A program made the position numbers and the translations under genes. A stretch of 64,000 nt of DNA, taken from assembly GCA_964477445.1 (NCBI GenBank), contig CAYZED010000005.1, positions 1 through 64,000 on the forward strand, written 5' to 3'. Shown here in pieces: positions 51,240-60,066 of the stretch (its first letter is position 1; the number at the start of each line of letters is the position of its first letter). The notes under the pieces were generated by a model. The model saw only the letters and a program-made list of their open reading frames with translations. It did not search any database and had not been told where the DNA came from. Source of the DNA: CAYZED01 sp964477445 (lineage in GTDB: Bacteria; Bacillota; Clostridia; Lutisporales; Lutisporaceae).

Positions 51240-51995
51240 ATGGAAAAAATCTTTAAGCGATCACAAGCTATACTTGATAAAACCTCAGGATATTGCCCTG
51301 GTTGTCTTCATGGAGTCGTGACCAGAATGATAGCTGAGTCAATAGAAGAGATGGATAAAATAAAAGATACTGTTGCTGTTATGCCAGTAGGCTGCGGNNN
51401 NNNNNNNACAATGGGAATGAATATATTTAACACTACCTTGGTAGTATCACCTCACGGTAGAGCGCCAGCTGTAGCGACAGGAGTAAAAAGAAGCAAACCG
51501 AATAAGTTGGTTTTCACTTATCAAGGAGATGGTGATCTTGCGGCTATCGGGTTATCAGAAATAATGCATGCTGCAAATCGTGGTGAAAATTTCACAGTTA
51601 TTTTTGTTAATAATAATATTTATGGAATGACAGGTGGACAAATGGCTCCGACTACTTTAGCAGGTCAAAATGCTTCAACATGTAATGGCGGAAGAAACAC
51701 AGCTACTGAAGGGTTCCCTATGAAAATGAGTGAAATAATCAATCAGTTAACGGCACCGAAATATATAGCAAGATTTTCTTTAGATACACCAGCTGGAGTC
51801 TTGAAAGCAAAAAAAGCTATCAAAAAGTCATTTGAACTTCAACTTGGTGATGGAGGGTTCTCATTTATTGAACTCATGTCAAATTGTCCTACTAACTGGG
51901 GTGTATCTGCGAAGAAGAGCTTAGAATGGATGAAAGAAAACTCACTTAAGGAATTCCCATTAGGAGTATTAAGAGAGATAGGAGCTGAAAAATAA
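51240..51995 (+). CDS. korB: 2-oxoacid:ferredoxin oxidoreductase, beta subunit (gap inside)
   Basis: A 251-residue TPP-binding subunit: GYCPGCLHGV, HGRAPAVATGVKR, the TPP motif GDGDLAAIGLSEIMHAANRGENFTVIFVNNNIYGMTGGQ. Ten N at 51399-51408 lie after VGCG, where the family has a short loop before the N-terminal helix; frame is kept. Overlaps the gamma subunit start by one base. Forms the catalytic core with alpha. Confidence 0.9.
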   Translation: MEKIFKRSQAILDKTSGYCPGCLHGVVTRMIAESIEEMDKIKDTVAVMPVGCXXXXTMGMNIFNTTLVVSPHGRAPAVATGVKRSKPNKLVFTYQGDGDLAAIGLSEIMHAANRGENFTVIFVNNNIYGMTGGQMAPTTLAGQNASTCNGGRNTATEGFPMKMSEIINQLTAPKYIARFSLDTPAGVLKAKKAIKKSFELQLGDGGFSFIELMSNCPTNWGVSAKKSLEWMKENSLKEFPLGVLREIGAEK

Positions 51996-52531
51996 TGGAA
52001 AACAGAGTTATGATAGCTGGATTTGGCGGACAAGGTGTTATGGTAATTGGTCAGCTCTTAGGTTTTGCTGCATGTGATAATGGCAAGAAAGCTGTGTTCC
52101 TAGCAAAATATGGACCTGAGCAAAGAGGTGGTACTGCTAGCTGTACAGTTACAATATCAGATGATGAAATTGGAGCACCAGTGACAAAGTATGTTGACGT
52201 TTTAATGGCATTAAATCAGGCTTCTCTTGAGAAGTACTATAATTCAGTTAAACCGAATGGTTCAATAATTCTTAATAGTTCTTTATGTGTATGGAATGGA
52301 GAACGAGCAGATATTAAGGTATTCGAAGTAGATGCAAATAAAATTGCCAATGAACTAGGAGGCGATAAAGTTTCAAACATTGTAATGATAGGTGCTTATA
52401 TTAGTGCCACAAAAACATTTACTGAAGAAGAAATTGATAAGGCTATTAAGAATAAACTAGGTAAAAAAGTTGAATTCATCGAACTAAACGAAAAAGCTCT
52501 AAAAGCTGGAATGGGAGCGATAAACGCATGA
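51995..52531 (+). CDS. korC: 2-oxoacid:ferredoxin oxidoreductase, gamma subunit
   Basis: A 178-residue subunit: MIAGFGGQGVMVIGQLLGFAA, KYGPEQRGGTASC and GAPVTKYVDVLMALNQ, all typical of the gamma domain of 2-oxoacid:ferredoxin oxidoreductases. Starts on the stop codon of beta and overlaps the next aminotransferase by four bases (ATGA), so the whole set is one tightly packed operon. Confidence 0.9.
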   Translation: MENRVMIAGFGGQGVMVIGQLLGFAACDNGKKAVFLAKYGPEQRGGTASCTVTISDDEIGAPVTKYVDVLMALNQASLEKYYNSVKPNGSIILNSSLCVWNGERADIKVFEVDANKIANELGGDKVSNIVMIGAYISATKTFTEEEIDKAIKNKLGKKVEFIELNEKALKAGMGAINA

Positions 52532-53715
52532 GTATTAGATTTGCTGAAAAAATGAATATGGTTAAGGCTAGTTTTATTAGAGAATCATTGAAGTTCTCAC
52601 AAAAACCCGGAGTAATATCATTAGCAGGAGGATTTCCAGCGCCAGAACTCTTCCCAATTGAAGAATTTAAAAAAGCTTGTAGTTTAACTCTGGATGAAAT
52701 GGGAAAAAGCTGTTTACAATATGACACTACTGAAGGATATGAACCACTTAGAAAATATGTAGCAGAAGTTCAAATGAAGAACAGAGGTGTAGTTACAACA
52801 GCTGATGATATTCTTATTACTAGCGGTTCACAGCAGGGATTAGATCTCGTAGGTAAATTATTCTTAGATAAAGACGATATTATAATATGCGAGAGCCCGA
52901 CATATATTGGTGCGATAAATGCTTTTAATCCAAATATGCCAAAGTACGTTCAAATAGCAATGGATGATGACGGAATGAAAATGGATGAATTAGAAAAAGC
53001 ACTTGAAGAAAACCCAAAAGCTAAATTCATCTATACTATTCCTGACTTCCAAAATCCTACCGGATTGACTTTGAGTCTCGAACGAAGAATCAAAATGCTT
53101 GAATTGGCAGAAAAATACAACACTCCTATACTTGAGGATAGTCCATATATTAACCTCAGATTTGAAGGAGAGAGTCTACCTTCAATCAAGAGTTTTGACA
53201 AAAAAGGACTAGTTATACATTTGGGATCCTTCTCAAAGATTTTTGCTCCAGGACTAAGAATTGGGTGGGTAAATGCAGATGCTAAGATTTTGTCCAAAGT
53301 AAATACTCTTAAACAAGGTGCTGACTTACAGTCAAGTTCTATTTCTCAGAGAGAACTCTATAAGTTAACTCAAATATATGATTTTGATGCACATATTAAG
53401 AAAATTAACGCACTTTACTCAAAGAGAAGAAACATAATGTTTGAAGAAATGGAAAAAGTATTTCCTTCTACTGTTACATATACCAAGCCAAAGGGTGGTT
53501 TCTTTGTTTGGGTCACGTTACCCGAAAATATCGATACTCTTGACTTGTTAAATGCAGCTATGGAAGAAATGGTTTCTTTTGTTCCAGGATTTACAATGTA
53601 CGCTGATAATCCAGAAAAGAACAAAATGAGACTTAACTTCGCAAGCATGGATGAAGATAAAATGATTGAAGGAATAAAAAGAATCGGAAGATTGATTTCG
53701 AAATATGCAGTCTAG
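52528..53715 (+). CDS. PLP aminotransferase, 2-aminoadipate/aromatic type
   Basis: A 395-residue enzyme: SLAGGFPAPELFP, YDTTEGYEPLR, ITSGSQQGLDLVGKLFLD, IPDFQNPTGLTLS, LEDSPYINLRFEG, and the PLP lysine in GSFSKIFAPGLRIGW. This is the LysN/MocR-like subgroup of class I aminotransferases, with members acting on 2-aminoadipate, aromatic and branched amino acids. Four-base overlap with the gamma subunit couples it to the oxidoreductase, pointing to amino-acid deamination as the supply of its 2-oxo acid. Confidence 0.88.
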   Translation: MSIRFAEKMNMVKASFIRESLKFSQKPGVISLAGGFPAPELFPIEEFKKACSLTLDEMGKSCLQYDTTEGYEPLRKYVAEVQMKNRGVVTTADDILITSGSQQGLDLVGKLFLDKDDIIICESPTYIGAINAFNPNMPKYVQIAMDDDGMKMDELEKALEENPKAKFIYTIPDFQNPTGLTLSLERRIKMLELAEKYNTPILEDSPYINLRFEGESLPSIKSFDKKGLVIHLGSFSKIFAPGLRIGWVNADAKILSKVNTLKQGADLQSSSISQRELYKLTQIYDFDAHIKKINALYSKRRNIMFEEMEKVFPSTVTYTKPKGGFFVWVTLPENIDTLDLLNAAMEEMVSFVPGFTMYADNPEKNKMRLNFASMDEDKMIEGIKRIGRLISKYAV

Positions 53716-53795
53716 ATATTGCAATAATAAAAATCAAAAAATGATTCGATTTCTAAAGCATTAAGTTATTAATATTTTATACAACATATAAAAAT

Positions 53796-53870
53796 TCTCT
53801 CTAAAAAATTAACACCCTTTATCAAATGTAAGGAAGGTGAATGTTTTGGAGAGTTTTTTTATAGTATAAT
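53796..53870 (+). terminator. Long-stem terminator after the oxidoreductase operon
   Basis: CTCTCTAAAA...TTAACACCCTT (from about 53797) and AAGGTGAATGTTTTGGAGAG (ending about 53854) pair with a few mismatches, followed by TTTTTTT. It lies between convergent genes. Confidence 0.75.
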
Positions 53871-53881
53871 CAAAGAATGAA

Positions 53882-54637
53882 TTAATTTGAAATAAAAAAA
53901 TCACAAAAATTATTCGTTGACTCGTTTTTTTGTAGTGATTGTTTGTTTAAGAGTTCTTCAAGCATTTCTATTTGCATAGATTGAGTTTCCATAAGTTCTA
54001 AATATAGATGTGTAATAAAATCAATTTTTTCATTAATTGAGCGGATTTCTATTTCTGCCTTTAGGTTAACTTGATAGTCATGTTCGGATTGGAATCGATC
54101 TTTTGCGGATTGGCGATTTTGACTCATCATGATTACTGGTGCTTGAAGAGCCGCTAGACACGACAATACAAGGTTTAATAGAATAAATGGAAATGGATCG
54201 AAGGGTTGTTTAAACAGGGAAAAAACATTCAAACAAATCCACGAAATTATAATTAATGCAAATATCCCGATGAATCTCCAGCTGCCGCCGAAAGAAGCTA
54301 CTTTATCAGCGATCTTTTGTCCAATTGTGATCTTTGCATCAAATTCACTATTGATATTTCTAGCGAGAATCATCTCTTCTTTTAAGCTTTTTGCAACTTC
54401 AGCTTCAATTTTCGAGAGATTGCCTTTTTCAGCATTTAGAATTTCATCAAGGTGTTTTTCTCTATAATGGTTTAAATCAGTTATGCATATATAGTCATCT
54501 TTAGTCCAATTGGGATGTTCGTTAATAATTGTTTTGATAAGTGGATCCCTAAGGGTACTACCAAGAATTAACTCTCTGGAGGTTTTTTCTTTTTCGCACA
54601 CTGTACATAAGGTTTTATTGTTTGATGCGTTTTTCAT
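53882..54637 (-). CDS. DUF1003 membrane protein
   Basis: A 251-residue protein. An N-terminal part has CTVCEKEKTSRELILGS (a short zinc-like CxxC), then a helical segment and the DUF1003 core with two membrane helices (FGGSWRFIGIFALIIISWICLNV and FDPFPFILLNLVLSCLAALQAPVIMMSQNRQ), followed by a cytoplasmic coiled coil. DUF1003 proteins are widespread and have no proven function. Single-gene unit. Confidence 0.88.
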   Translation of the reverse strand: MKNASNNKTLCTVCEKEKTSRELILGSTLRDPLIKTIINEHPNWTKDDYICITDLNHYREKHLDEILNAEKGNLSKIEAEVAKSLKEEMILARNINSEFDAKITIGQKIADKVASFGGSWRFIGIFALIIISWICLNVFSLFKQPFDPFPFILLNLVLSCLAALQAPVIMMSQNRQSAKDRFQSEHDYQVNLKAEIEIRSINEKIDFITHLYLELMETQSMQIEMLEELLNKQSLQKNESTNNFCDFFISN

Positions 54638-54871
54638 TATTAAATACCTCTTATAAATATTTTAGTAATTTAAGTTCTTTTTCATTATATACTCTGCTGA
54701 AAAGTTAAACAAATAATTATTGGCTAAAGGATAATACAGATTTGTTCACATATGCGAATAGTGAAAAAACAAAAGAAAAAAACACAAGGATAGTGAATAA
54801 AGCAAAGAAAAAATGATGAAACCTTTAAAGTTCACAAGAAGAACTAAGCGGTTGGAGTGGAGGAATTGCTC

Positions 54872-55412
54872 TTGGAAGAAAAATTGATCGAGAATAATAA
54901 AGACTGGAAGAAACATGCGATACTGTTTCTGGCAAGTCAGACAGTTTCCCTGTTTGGATCCTCACTCGTACAGTATGCTATTACCTGGTATATTGTTTTA
55001 GAAACAAAATCCGGATTGATGACCACAATATCCATACTCTGCGGGTTTTTGCCGACGTTGTTATTATCGCCATTTGCAGGGGTATGGGCCGATCGATATA
55101 ACAGAAAAAAGCTAATAATTATCGCCGACGGATTCATTGCATTAACAACGTTAGTCTTGGCAATTATCTATATGACGGGTCATGGAGCAATCTGGGTGCT
55201 GTTTGTGGCCTTATCAATTCGAGCGCTTGGGGCGGTTGTTCGGAGTCATGGCTATGATTTCAAGCTCTATGATGCCATTAGGGATGATTTTTCTTGGACC
55301 ACTGGCAGATTGGATTTCTATTGAGATTATATTAGTTTTGACGGGGATAATAATACTTGTGCAAAGTTTCAGTATGTATAAATCAGAATTAGGAAAAGGC
55401 GAATCCAAATAA
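54872..55412 (+). pseudogene. MFS transporter with large internal deletion and frameshift
   Basis: TTG 54872 (GGAGG upstream) begins a normal MFS N-terminus: ILFLASQTVSLFGSSLVQYAITWYIV, then SPFAGVWADRYNRKK, the motif between helices 2 and 3, to about residue 115 (SIRALGAVV). At about 55230 the sequence jumps, one frame away, to GRLFGVMAMISSSMMPLGMIFLGPLADW, which belongs to the last third of the same family, and ends at 55412. Roughly 200 residues are gone. The following intact MFS gene is a related transporter, so the broken copy may have been replaced. Confidence 0.85.
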
Positions 55413-55442
55413 AAAGCGTTGGTTATCTTTTGGGGGTAGAAA

Positions 55443-56678
55443 ATGAAAGAATTTAGCAAAAGTTTCAAGCTCGTAGTGGTTGGTCAAATTATCTCACTGT
55501 TCGGCTCTTCGATACTAAGGTTTGCTTTATCATTATATGTACTCGAAATAACAGGCTCGGCTACGATATTTGGTACGATATTAGCAATTTCAATAATCCC
55601 CACGATTTTCATTTCACCTGTAGCTGGTGCAATTGCTGATAGGTATAATAAAAGAAACTTGATGGTGGTTTTTGATCTTATTACCAGCGTTGCTGTCGCG
55701 GCTTTTTCGATATATTTGATAGCCGGAAATAGTTCAATAATAGGAATTGGTGTGATGATGATATTTTTATCAATAATAAGCACCATGTATCAGCCCACTG
55801 TTCAGGCAAGTATACCTGTATTGGTTCCGAAGGAGTTATTACTTAAAAGTAATGGGATTGTCACAGGCGTAATGTCTATCGCAAATTTCCTAGGACCGAT
55901 TATAGGCGGAGTGGTTTACAGTTTCGCTAAGATTGAAGTAATAGTCGTAGCGAGCGTTGCTTGCTTCATGCTATCCTGCGTCATATTACTATTTGTTCAC
56001 ATCCCACATGAAAAAAGAATCGGAGATAAGAATGAACTAAAGGCAATAATTCAGGATATGAAAGATGGATTAAGGTATATTACGCATGAGAATAAATTCA
56101 TTATGAAAGTTATAGGGTTCATGTTTGCGATAAATTTGTTTATGGCGCCGATATTCTTTGTGGGATTGCCATATATTATAAAAATAATGCTAAAGATGCC
56201 GAATACTTTTTTTGGATTTTCTCAAGGTGCAATTTCGATAAGCGTAGTTTTTTCGGCAATGACGATAGGATTACTAAAGGATAAAATCAATCGAGGTAAT
56301 TTACAATTTTGGGTTTATGCAAGCGTAATTATATTTGGGGTTATGGCATTTGGGGCAAGCGGGATCATTTCGAACAATTTCATTAATTATATTATTTGTA
56401 CGATATGTTCAGTTCTGGTGATGTATTCACTTACAGTAATGGGTATTTTCATTATGACATTAATCCAAAAAGAAACACCAAAAAAGATACTGGGCAAAGT
56501 AGTATCAATACAGGCCGCATTATCAATGATTTCCGTTCCGATAGGACAGATAATCATAGGATTTTTAATTGATAATTATAATAAAGATATCTATATTATA
56601 ATTATAGGGGTATCCATACTTACGTTGATGTTAGCTTTAATCTCAAAAAGAGTATTTAGAGAGGCGAAAACTGAATGA
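55443..56678 (+). CDS. MFS transporter
   Basis: A 411-residue, 12-helix transporter of the DHA3 (MefA-like) group: LVVVGQIISLFGSSILRFALSLYVLEITGSA, SPVAGAIADRYNKRNLM, FLGPIIGGVVYSFAKIEV. Members export macrolides and other drugs or are of unknown substrate. AGGGGGTAG-type sequence (GGGGGTAG) precedes the ATG. It resembles the broken copy directly upstream. A VOC-fold protein follows 30 bases later, a combination often seen in drug-resistance or stress genes. Confidence 0.88.
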   Translation: MKEFSKSFKLVVVGQIISLFGSSILRFALSLYVLEITGSATIFGTILAISIIPTIFISPVAGAIADRYNKRNLMVVFDLITSVAVAAFSIYLIAGNSSIIGIGVMMIFLSIISTMYQPTVQASIPVLVPKELLLKSNGIVTGVMSIANFLGPIIGGVVYSFAKIEVIVVASVACFMLSCVILLFVHIPHEKRIGDKNELKAIIQDMKDGLRYITHENKFIMKVIGFMFAINLFMAPIFFVGLPYIIKIMLKMPNTFFGFSQGAISISVVFSAMTIGLLKDKINRGNLQFWVYASVIIFGVMAFGASGIISNNFINYIICTICSVLVMYSLTVMGIFIMTLIQKETPKKILGKVVSIQAALSMISVPIGQIIIGFLIDNYNKDIYIIIIGVSILTLMLALISKRVFREAKTE

Positions 56679-56708
56679 ACAAATAAACTTTGAATGGAGT
56701 TGGTAATA

Positions 56709-57194
56709 ATGCAGAAAATCGTAACTTTTTTATGGTTTGATAATCAAGCAGAAGAAGCCGTTAATCTATACGTTTCATTATTCAAGAATTCAAAAATTTT
56801 GGATATTGCGTATTATGAAGAAGAGCAGGAAGAGGTTACAGGAATGAAGGCTGGAAATGTCATGAGCATAAACTTTGAGCTTGAAGGCCAAAAGTTTTCA
56901 GCATTAAATGGAGGGCCGTATTTTTCTTTTACACCAGCAATTTCACTTTTTGTGAATTGTGATAATCAAGCCGAAGTTGATGTTCTTTGGGAAAAGCTAT
57001 CTGAGGGTGGAGAAAAAGGCCGATGCGGCTGGCTTAAAGATAGATTCGGAATTTCATGGCAAATTATCCCGACGATTCTCGGTGAATTATTAAATGACCC
57101 GGACAAAGATAAAGCTAAAAAAGTAATAACGGCAATGCTAAAAATGGGCAAAATAGATACGGAAACGCTGAAAATCGCCTATAACGAGAAGTAA
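56709..57194 (+). CDS. VOC-superfamily protein (PhnB/3-demethylubiquinone methyltransferase-like)
   Basis: A 161-residue protein: QKIVTFLWFDNQAEEAVNLYVSLFKNSKIL, MSINFELEGQKFSALNGGP, FVNCDNQAEVDVLWEKLSEGGEKGRCGWLKDRFGISWQIIP. This is the PhnB-like branch of the glyoxalase/bleomycin-resistance fold, single-domain and of unknown substrate. ATG 56709 has GGAG nine bases upstream. Probably co-transcribed with the MFS gene. Confidence 0.88.
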   Translation: MQKIVTFLWFDNQAEEAVNLYVSLFKNSKILDIAYYEEEQEEVTGMKAGNVMSINFELEGQKFSALNGGPYFSFTPAISLFVNCDNQAEVDVLWEKLSEGGEKGRCGWLKDRFGISWQIIPTILGELLNDPDKDKAKKVITAMLKMGKIDTETLKIAYNEK

Positions 57195-57259
57195 ACAAAA
57201 AAAATGGATTAAATTTAAGTTACGCTAGAATATTAAGTTTAAGTTAGGCTAAAATAACG

Positions 57260-57321
57260 TTGACAAAGAATTAAAAAAGGCTTATGATTTTAGCATATTA
57301 GAATTTTCTAATATGCTAAAA
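57260..57321 (+). promoter_or_regulatory. ArsR promoter with perfect 16-bp inverted repeat operator
   Basis: TTGACA (57260-57265), 17 bases, TATGAT (57283-57288) is a near-perfect promoter. At its end TTTTAGCATATTAGAA (57288-57303) and TTCTAATATGCTAAAA (57306-57321) form a perfect inverted repeat with a two-base centre, covering the start of transcription. This is the size and place of an ArsR/SmtB operator. Confidence 0.85.
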
Positions 57322-57371
57322 TACTTTTTGCGATTTATCTTTAATAAAATGTTATGTTTGGAGGTTTTGAA

Positions 57372-57689
57372 ATGACTAATATGGGTAATTTACTAGTGTC
57401 GAACGTATTTAAGGCACTTGCACATCCAACGAGAATAAGAATAATTAAACTTTTAATGAATGGTGAATTGTGCGTTTGTCATATTTTGCCTAATTTAGAA
57501 TCGGAACAATCAAACACTTCGCAACACCTTACAATTCTAAAGAATCAGGGATTGGTCGACAGTCGAAAAGCTGGCTCAAAGGTTTATTATTCGATTAAAA
57601 ACATAGAAGTTCTTGAACTAATAAAAATTGCTGAAGCAATAATTTTAAATCAAATGGAAGAAACTAAAAAGTCTTTGATACAAAAATAG
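57372..57689 (+). CDS. ArsR/SmtB-family metal-responsive repressor
   Basis: A 105-residue winged-helix protein: VFKALAHPTRIRIIKLLMNGELCVCHIL, SNTSQHLTILKNQGLVDSRKAGSKVYYSI. The CVC pair in the helix before the recognition helix is the alpha-3 metal site used by As/Cd/Pb sensors. ATG 57372 has GGAGG seven bases upstream; the ATG at 57354 is less good. First gene of the permease-thioredoxin-CDF operon; the large palindrome in its promoter should be its own site. Confidence 0.92.
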   Translation: MTNMGNLLVSNVFKALAHPTRIRIIKLLMNGELCVCHILPNLESEQSNTSQHLTILKNQGLVDSRKAGSKVYYSIKNIEVLELIKIAEAIILNQMEETKKSLIQK

Positions 57690-57708
57690 TGAAACAGAGG
57701 AGGATATT

Positions 57709-58728
57709 ATGTTTGCGTTAATTGATTGGATTTTAAAATCCATAGCGGCATTTTTGAACTATGGTATTACTGGAGCATTAAAATGGATTTTCAGTCTCAT
57801 TGGTGTTAATACAGGGGTACTAGATTCAACACAATACAAAGGAGCAATTGACTTTTTTTTCTATGACACTATGAAAATATTCTTAATGTTAACGATTATA
57901 ATATTTATAGTATCGGTAATAAGGAGCTTCTTCCCGCCAGAGAGAACGAAAAAGTTACTGGGGGAGGGTAAAGCGCGAGGGTTTTTTGGGAATGTTTTCG
58001 CGGCCCTACTTGGTATTGTAACGCCATTTTGTTCATGTTCAGCAGTGCCTGTGTTTATTGGTTTTGTTGAAGCGGGAGTTCCGCTTGGGGTAACCTTTTC
58101 ATTTCTAATATCTTCACCAATGGTTAATGAAGTTGCACTAATAATGCTTTGGGGCTTATTCGGATGGAAAATAGCACTTATTTATATTGTGACTGGAGTT
58201 TCTATTGCAATAATTGCGGGAATAATAATTGGGAAGCTTAAGATGGAAAAACATGTTGAAGAATATGTTTATAATATGCATGTGGGAAGTATGGAAATTG
58301 AAAAATTGACATGGAAACAGAGATTTTCAGAGGCACTCATGTATGTTAAAGAAATCATACTAAAGATTTGGCCTTATGTTTTAGTAGGTATTGGAATAGG
58401 GGCAGCTATGCATGGCTGGGCACCATCGGGTTGGCTAGCTAAATATGCAGGGAAAGATAATCCTTTCGCCGTTATAGTAGCAGTATTGATCGGGGTACCT
58501 CTTTATTCTAATGCGGCTGGGACGATTCCAATCGTTAGTGAACTCACAAGACTCGGAATGCCAATGGGGACAGCACTAGCGTTTATGATGTCTGTTACGG
58601 CGCTGAGCCTTCCTGAGATAATAATTTTGAGAAAAGTATTAAAACCTAAATTGTTGGCAGTTTTTGTGGGTATAATGACAGTAAGTATAATAATAATTGG
58701 TTATATATTTAATATTATTTTAAGATGA
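57709..58728 (+). CDS. Permease of the ArsP/DUF318 (UPF0718) family
   Basis: A 339-residue membrane protein of about eight helices with the two signature repeats GNVFAALLGIVTPFCSCSAVPVFIGFVEAGVPLG and VAVLIGVPLYSNAAGTIPIVSELTRLGMPMG. The CSCS motif may bind the exported metal or metalloid. ArsP members export methylated arsenicals; others lie in Cd/Hg/As loci. ArsR upstream and a small thioredoxin downstream fit metal(loid) export. Confidence 0.9.
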   Translation: MFALIDWILKSIAAFLNYGITGALKWIFSLIGVNTGVLDSTQYKGAIDFFFYDTMKIFLMLTIIIFIVSVIRSFFPPERTKKLLGEGKARGFFGNVFAALLGIVTPFCSCSAVPVFIGFVEAGVPLGVTFSFLISSPMVNEVALIMLWGLFGWKIALIYIVTGVSIAIIAGIIIGKLKMEKHVEEYVYNMHVGSMEIEKLTWKQRFSEALMYVKEIILKIWPYVLVGIGIGAAMHGWAPSGWLAKYAGKDNPFAVIVAVLIGVPLYSNAAGTIPIVSELTRLGMPMGTALAFMMSVTALSLPEIIILRKVLKPKLLAVFVGIMTVSIIIIGYIFNIILR

Positions 58729-58752
58729 TAATAAGAAAGAGAAGGTTTAATT

Positions 58753-58992
58753 ATGAATATTAAAATTTTGGGATCAGGCTGTGCAAATTGCAAAAAACTT
58801 CAGATTATAACCGAGGAAGCAATAAAAGAATTAGGAACGAATGCTTCTGTAGAAAAAGTTGAAGATATGGGTAAAATTATGAGTTATGGGATAATGAAAA
58901 CACCAGCAATAGTAATTAATGAAAAAGTCAAAGCATACGGAAGAATACCAAAGAAAGAAGAAATAAAGAAATTCATCCAAGAAGAGGCGTGA
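58753..58992 (+). CDS. Small thioredoxin-family redox-active disulfide protein
   Basis: A 79-residue protein with LGSGCANCKKLQIITEEA (CxxC) and the cis-Pro segment MKTPAIVINEKV, the two parts of a minimal thioredoxin fold (redox-active disulfide protein 2 group). Commonly encoded right after ArsP/DUF318 permeases, where it may reduce the CSCS cysteines or hand over the metal. The stop codon overlaps the start region of the CDF gene. Confidence 0.9.
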   Translation: MNIKILGSGCANCKKLQIITEEAIKELGTNASVEKVEDMGKIMSYGIMKTPAIVINEKVKAYGRIPKKEEIKKFIQEEA

Positions 58993-58994
58993 TT

Positions 58995-60002
58995 ATGAAA
59001 CAAGAAAAGCACGAGCACGAAATCGAACATGAACATTCACATATCAACGCTCATGAACACAGATCTGGATATAATCATAACCATGACCACGCTCATGACA
59101 ACGGTCATGTGCATGGACATAATCACGATATCTCAGGAATCAGCGGAAAAAGAATATTTTTTGTTGTAATGCTAAATTTCGTAATTACTGTAGCTGAGGT
59201 TGTTGGTGGCTTAGTTTCAGGAAGTCTTTCGTTGATATCTGATGCTTTGCATAATTTTAGCGATGCGGTGTCTTTTGTAATTAGTTATTTTGCAATAAAA
59301 ATCGCCGAAAAAAGTAAAGATAAAAAGAGGACTTATGGATATAAACGTTCGACCATTCTTGCCGCTTTGGTAAATTCGTCTGTGTTAATTATTATATCGC
59401 TATTTTTGTTCAAAGAGGCATACGGTAAATTCATCAATCCCCAAGAGATTAAGGGTGGAATAGTGATATGGGTGGCATTGATCGGTTTGGTTGCGAATTT
59501 TGTTGGAATGATTTTGCTAAAAAAAAGCTCAGACGGAGATATGAACCTCAAATCTTCATACTTGCACCTACTCAGTGATACACTCTCATCCGTGGGTGTA
59601 ATTATTGCAGGGATATTGATTTATTTCTTTAAGATGTATTGGGTTGACCCTGTTTTAACAATATTAATAGGATTATATATTATCAAAGAAAGTATAGAAA
59701 TTTTAAAGAAAGCAATACAAATACTCATGCAGGCAGTACCAGACTATATCATAATTGATGAAATTGTAGAAGAACTACATAAAATCAAGAATGTTGTTAG
59801 GGTACATCATGTTCATGCTTGGTGTCTTGATGAGAATAATATTAATTTTGAAGCACATATAAATATTGAGGATATGTTAGTTAGCGAGACTAAGGAATTG
59901 CTCAAAGAAATTGAAATGGAATTATTTGAACATGGAATAACACATACGACTATTCAATTTGAATTTGGTGGTTGTGAAGATGTAGGAATATTAGAGAAAT
60001 AG
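58995..60002 (+). CDS. Cation diffusion facilitator (CzcD/ZitB type)
   Basis: A 335-residue exporter. The first ~50 residues are very rich in His (HEHEIEHEHSHINAHEHR, NHNHDHAHDNGHVHGHNHD), a metal-binding tail. Six helices follow, with the metal sites SLISDALHNFSDAVSF and SYLHLLSDTLSSVGV, and a C-terminal regulatory domain (VVRVHHVHAWCLDENNINFEAHI). Exports Zn2+, Co2+ or Cd2+ in exchange for protons. ATG 58995 is chosen over the overlapping GTG 58989. Last gene of the ArsR operon. Confidence 0.93.
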   Translation: MKQEKHEHEIEHEHSHINAHEHRSGYNHNHDHAHDNGHVHGHNHDISGISGKRIFFVVMLNFVITVAEVVGGLVSGSLSLISDALHNFSDAVSFVISYFAIKIAEKSKDKKRTYGYKRSTILAALVNSSVLIIISLFLFKEAYGKFINPQEIKGGIVIWVALIGLVANFVGMILLKKSSDGDMNLKSSYLHLLSDTLSSVGVIIAGILIYFFKMYWVDPVLTILIGLYIIKESIEILKKAIQILMQAVPDYIIIDEIVEELHKIKNVVRVHHVHAWCLDENNINFEAHINIEDMLVSETKELLKEIEMELFEHGITHTTIQFEFGGCEDVGILEK

Positions 60003-60066
60003 TTGAGAAGTAATAATGAAGTAATAGCAAAGTGATATCAAAACATGGCGAAAGAGGGTACGCAAA

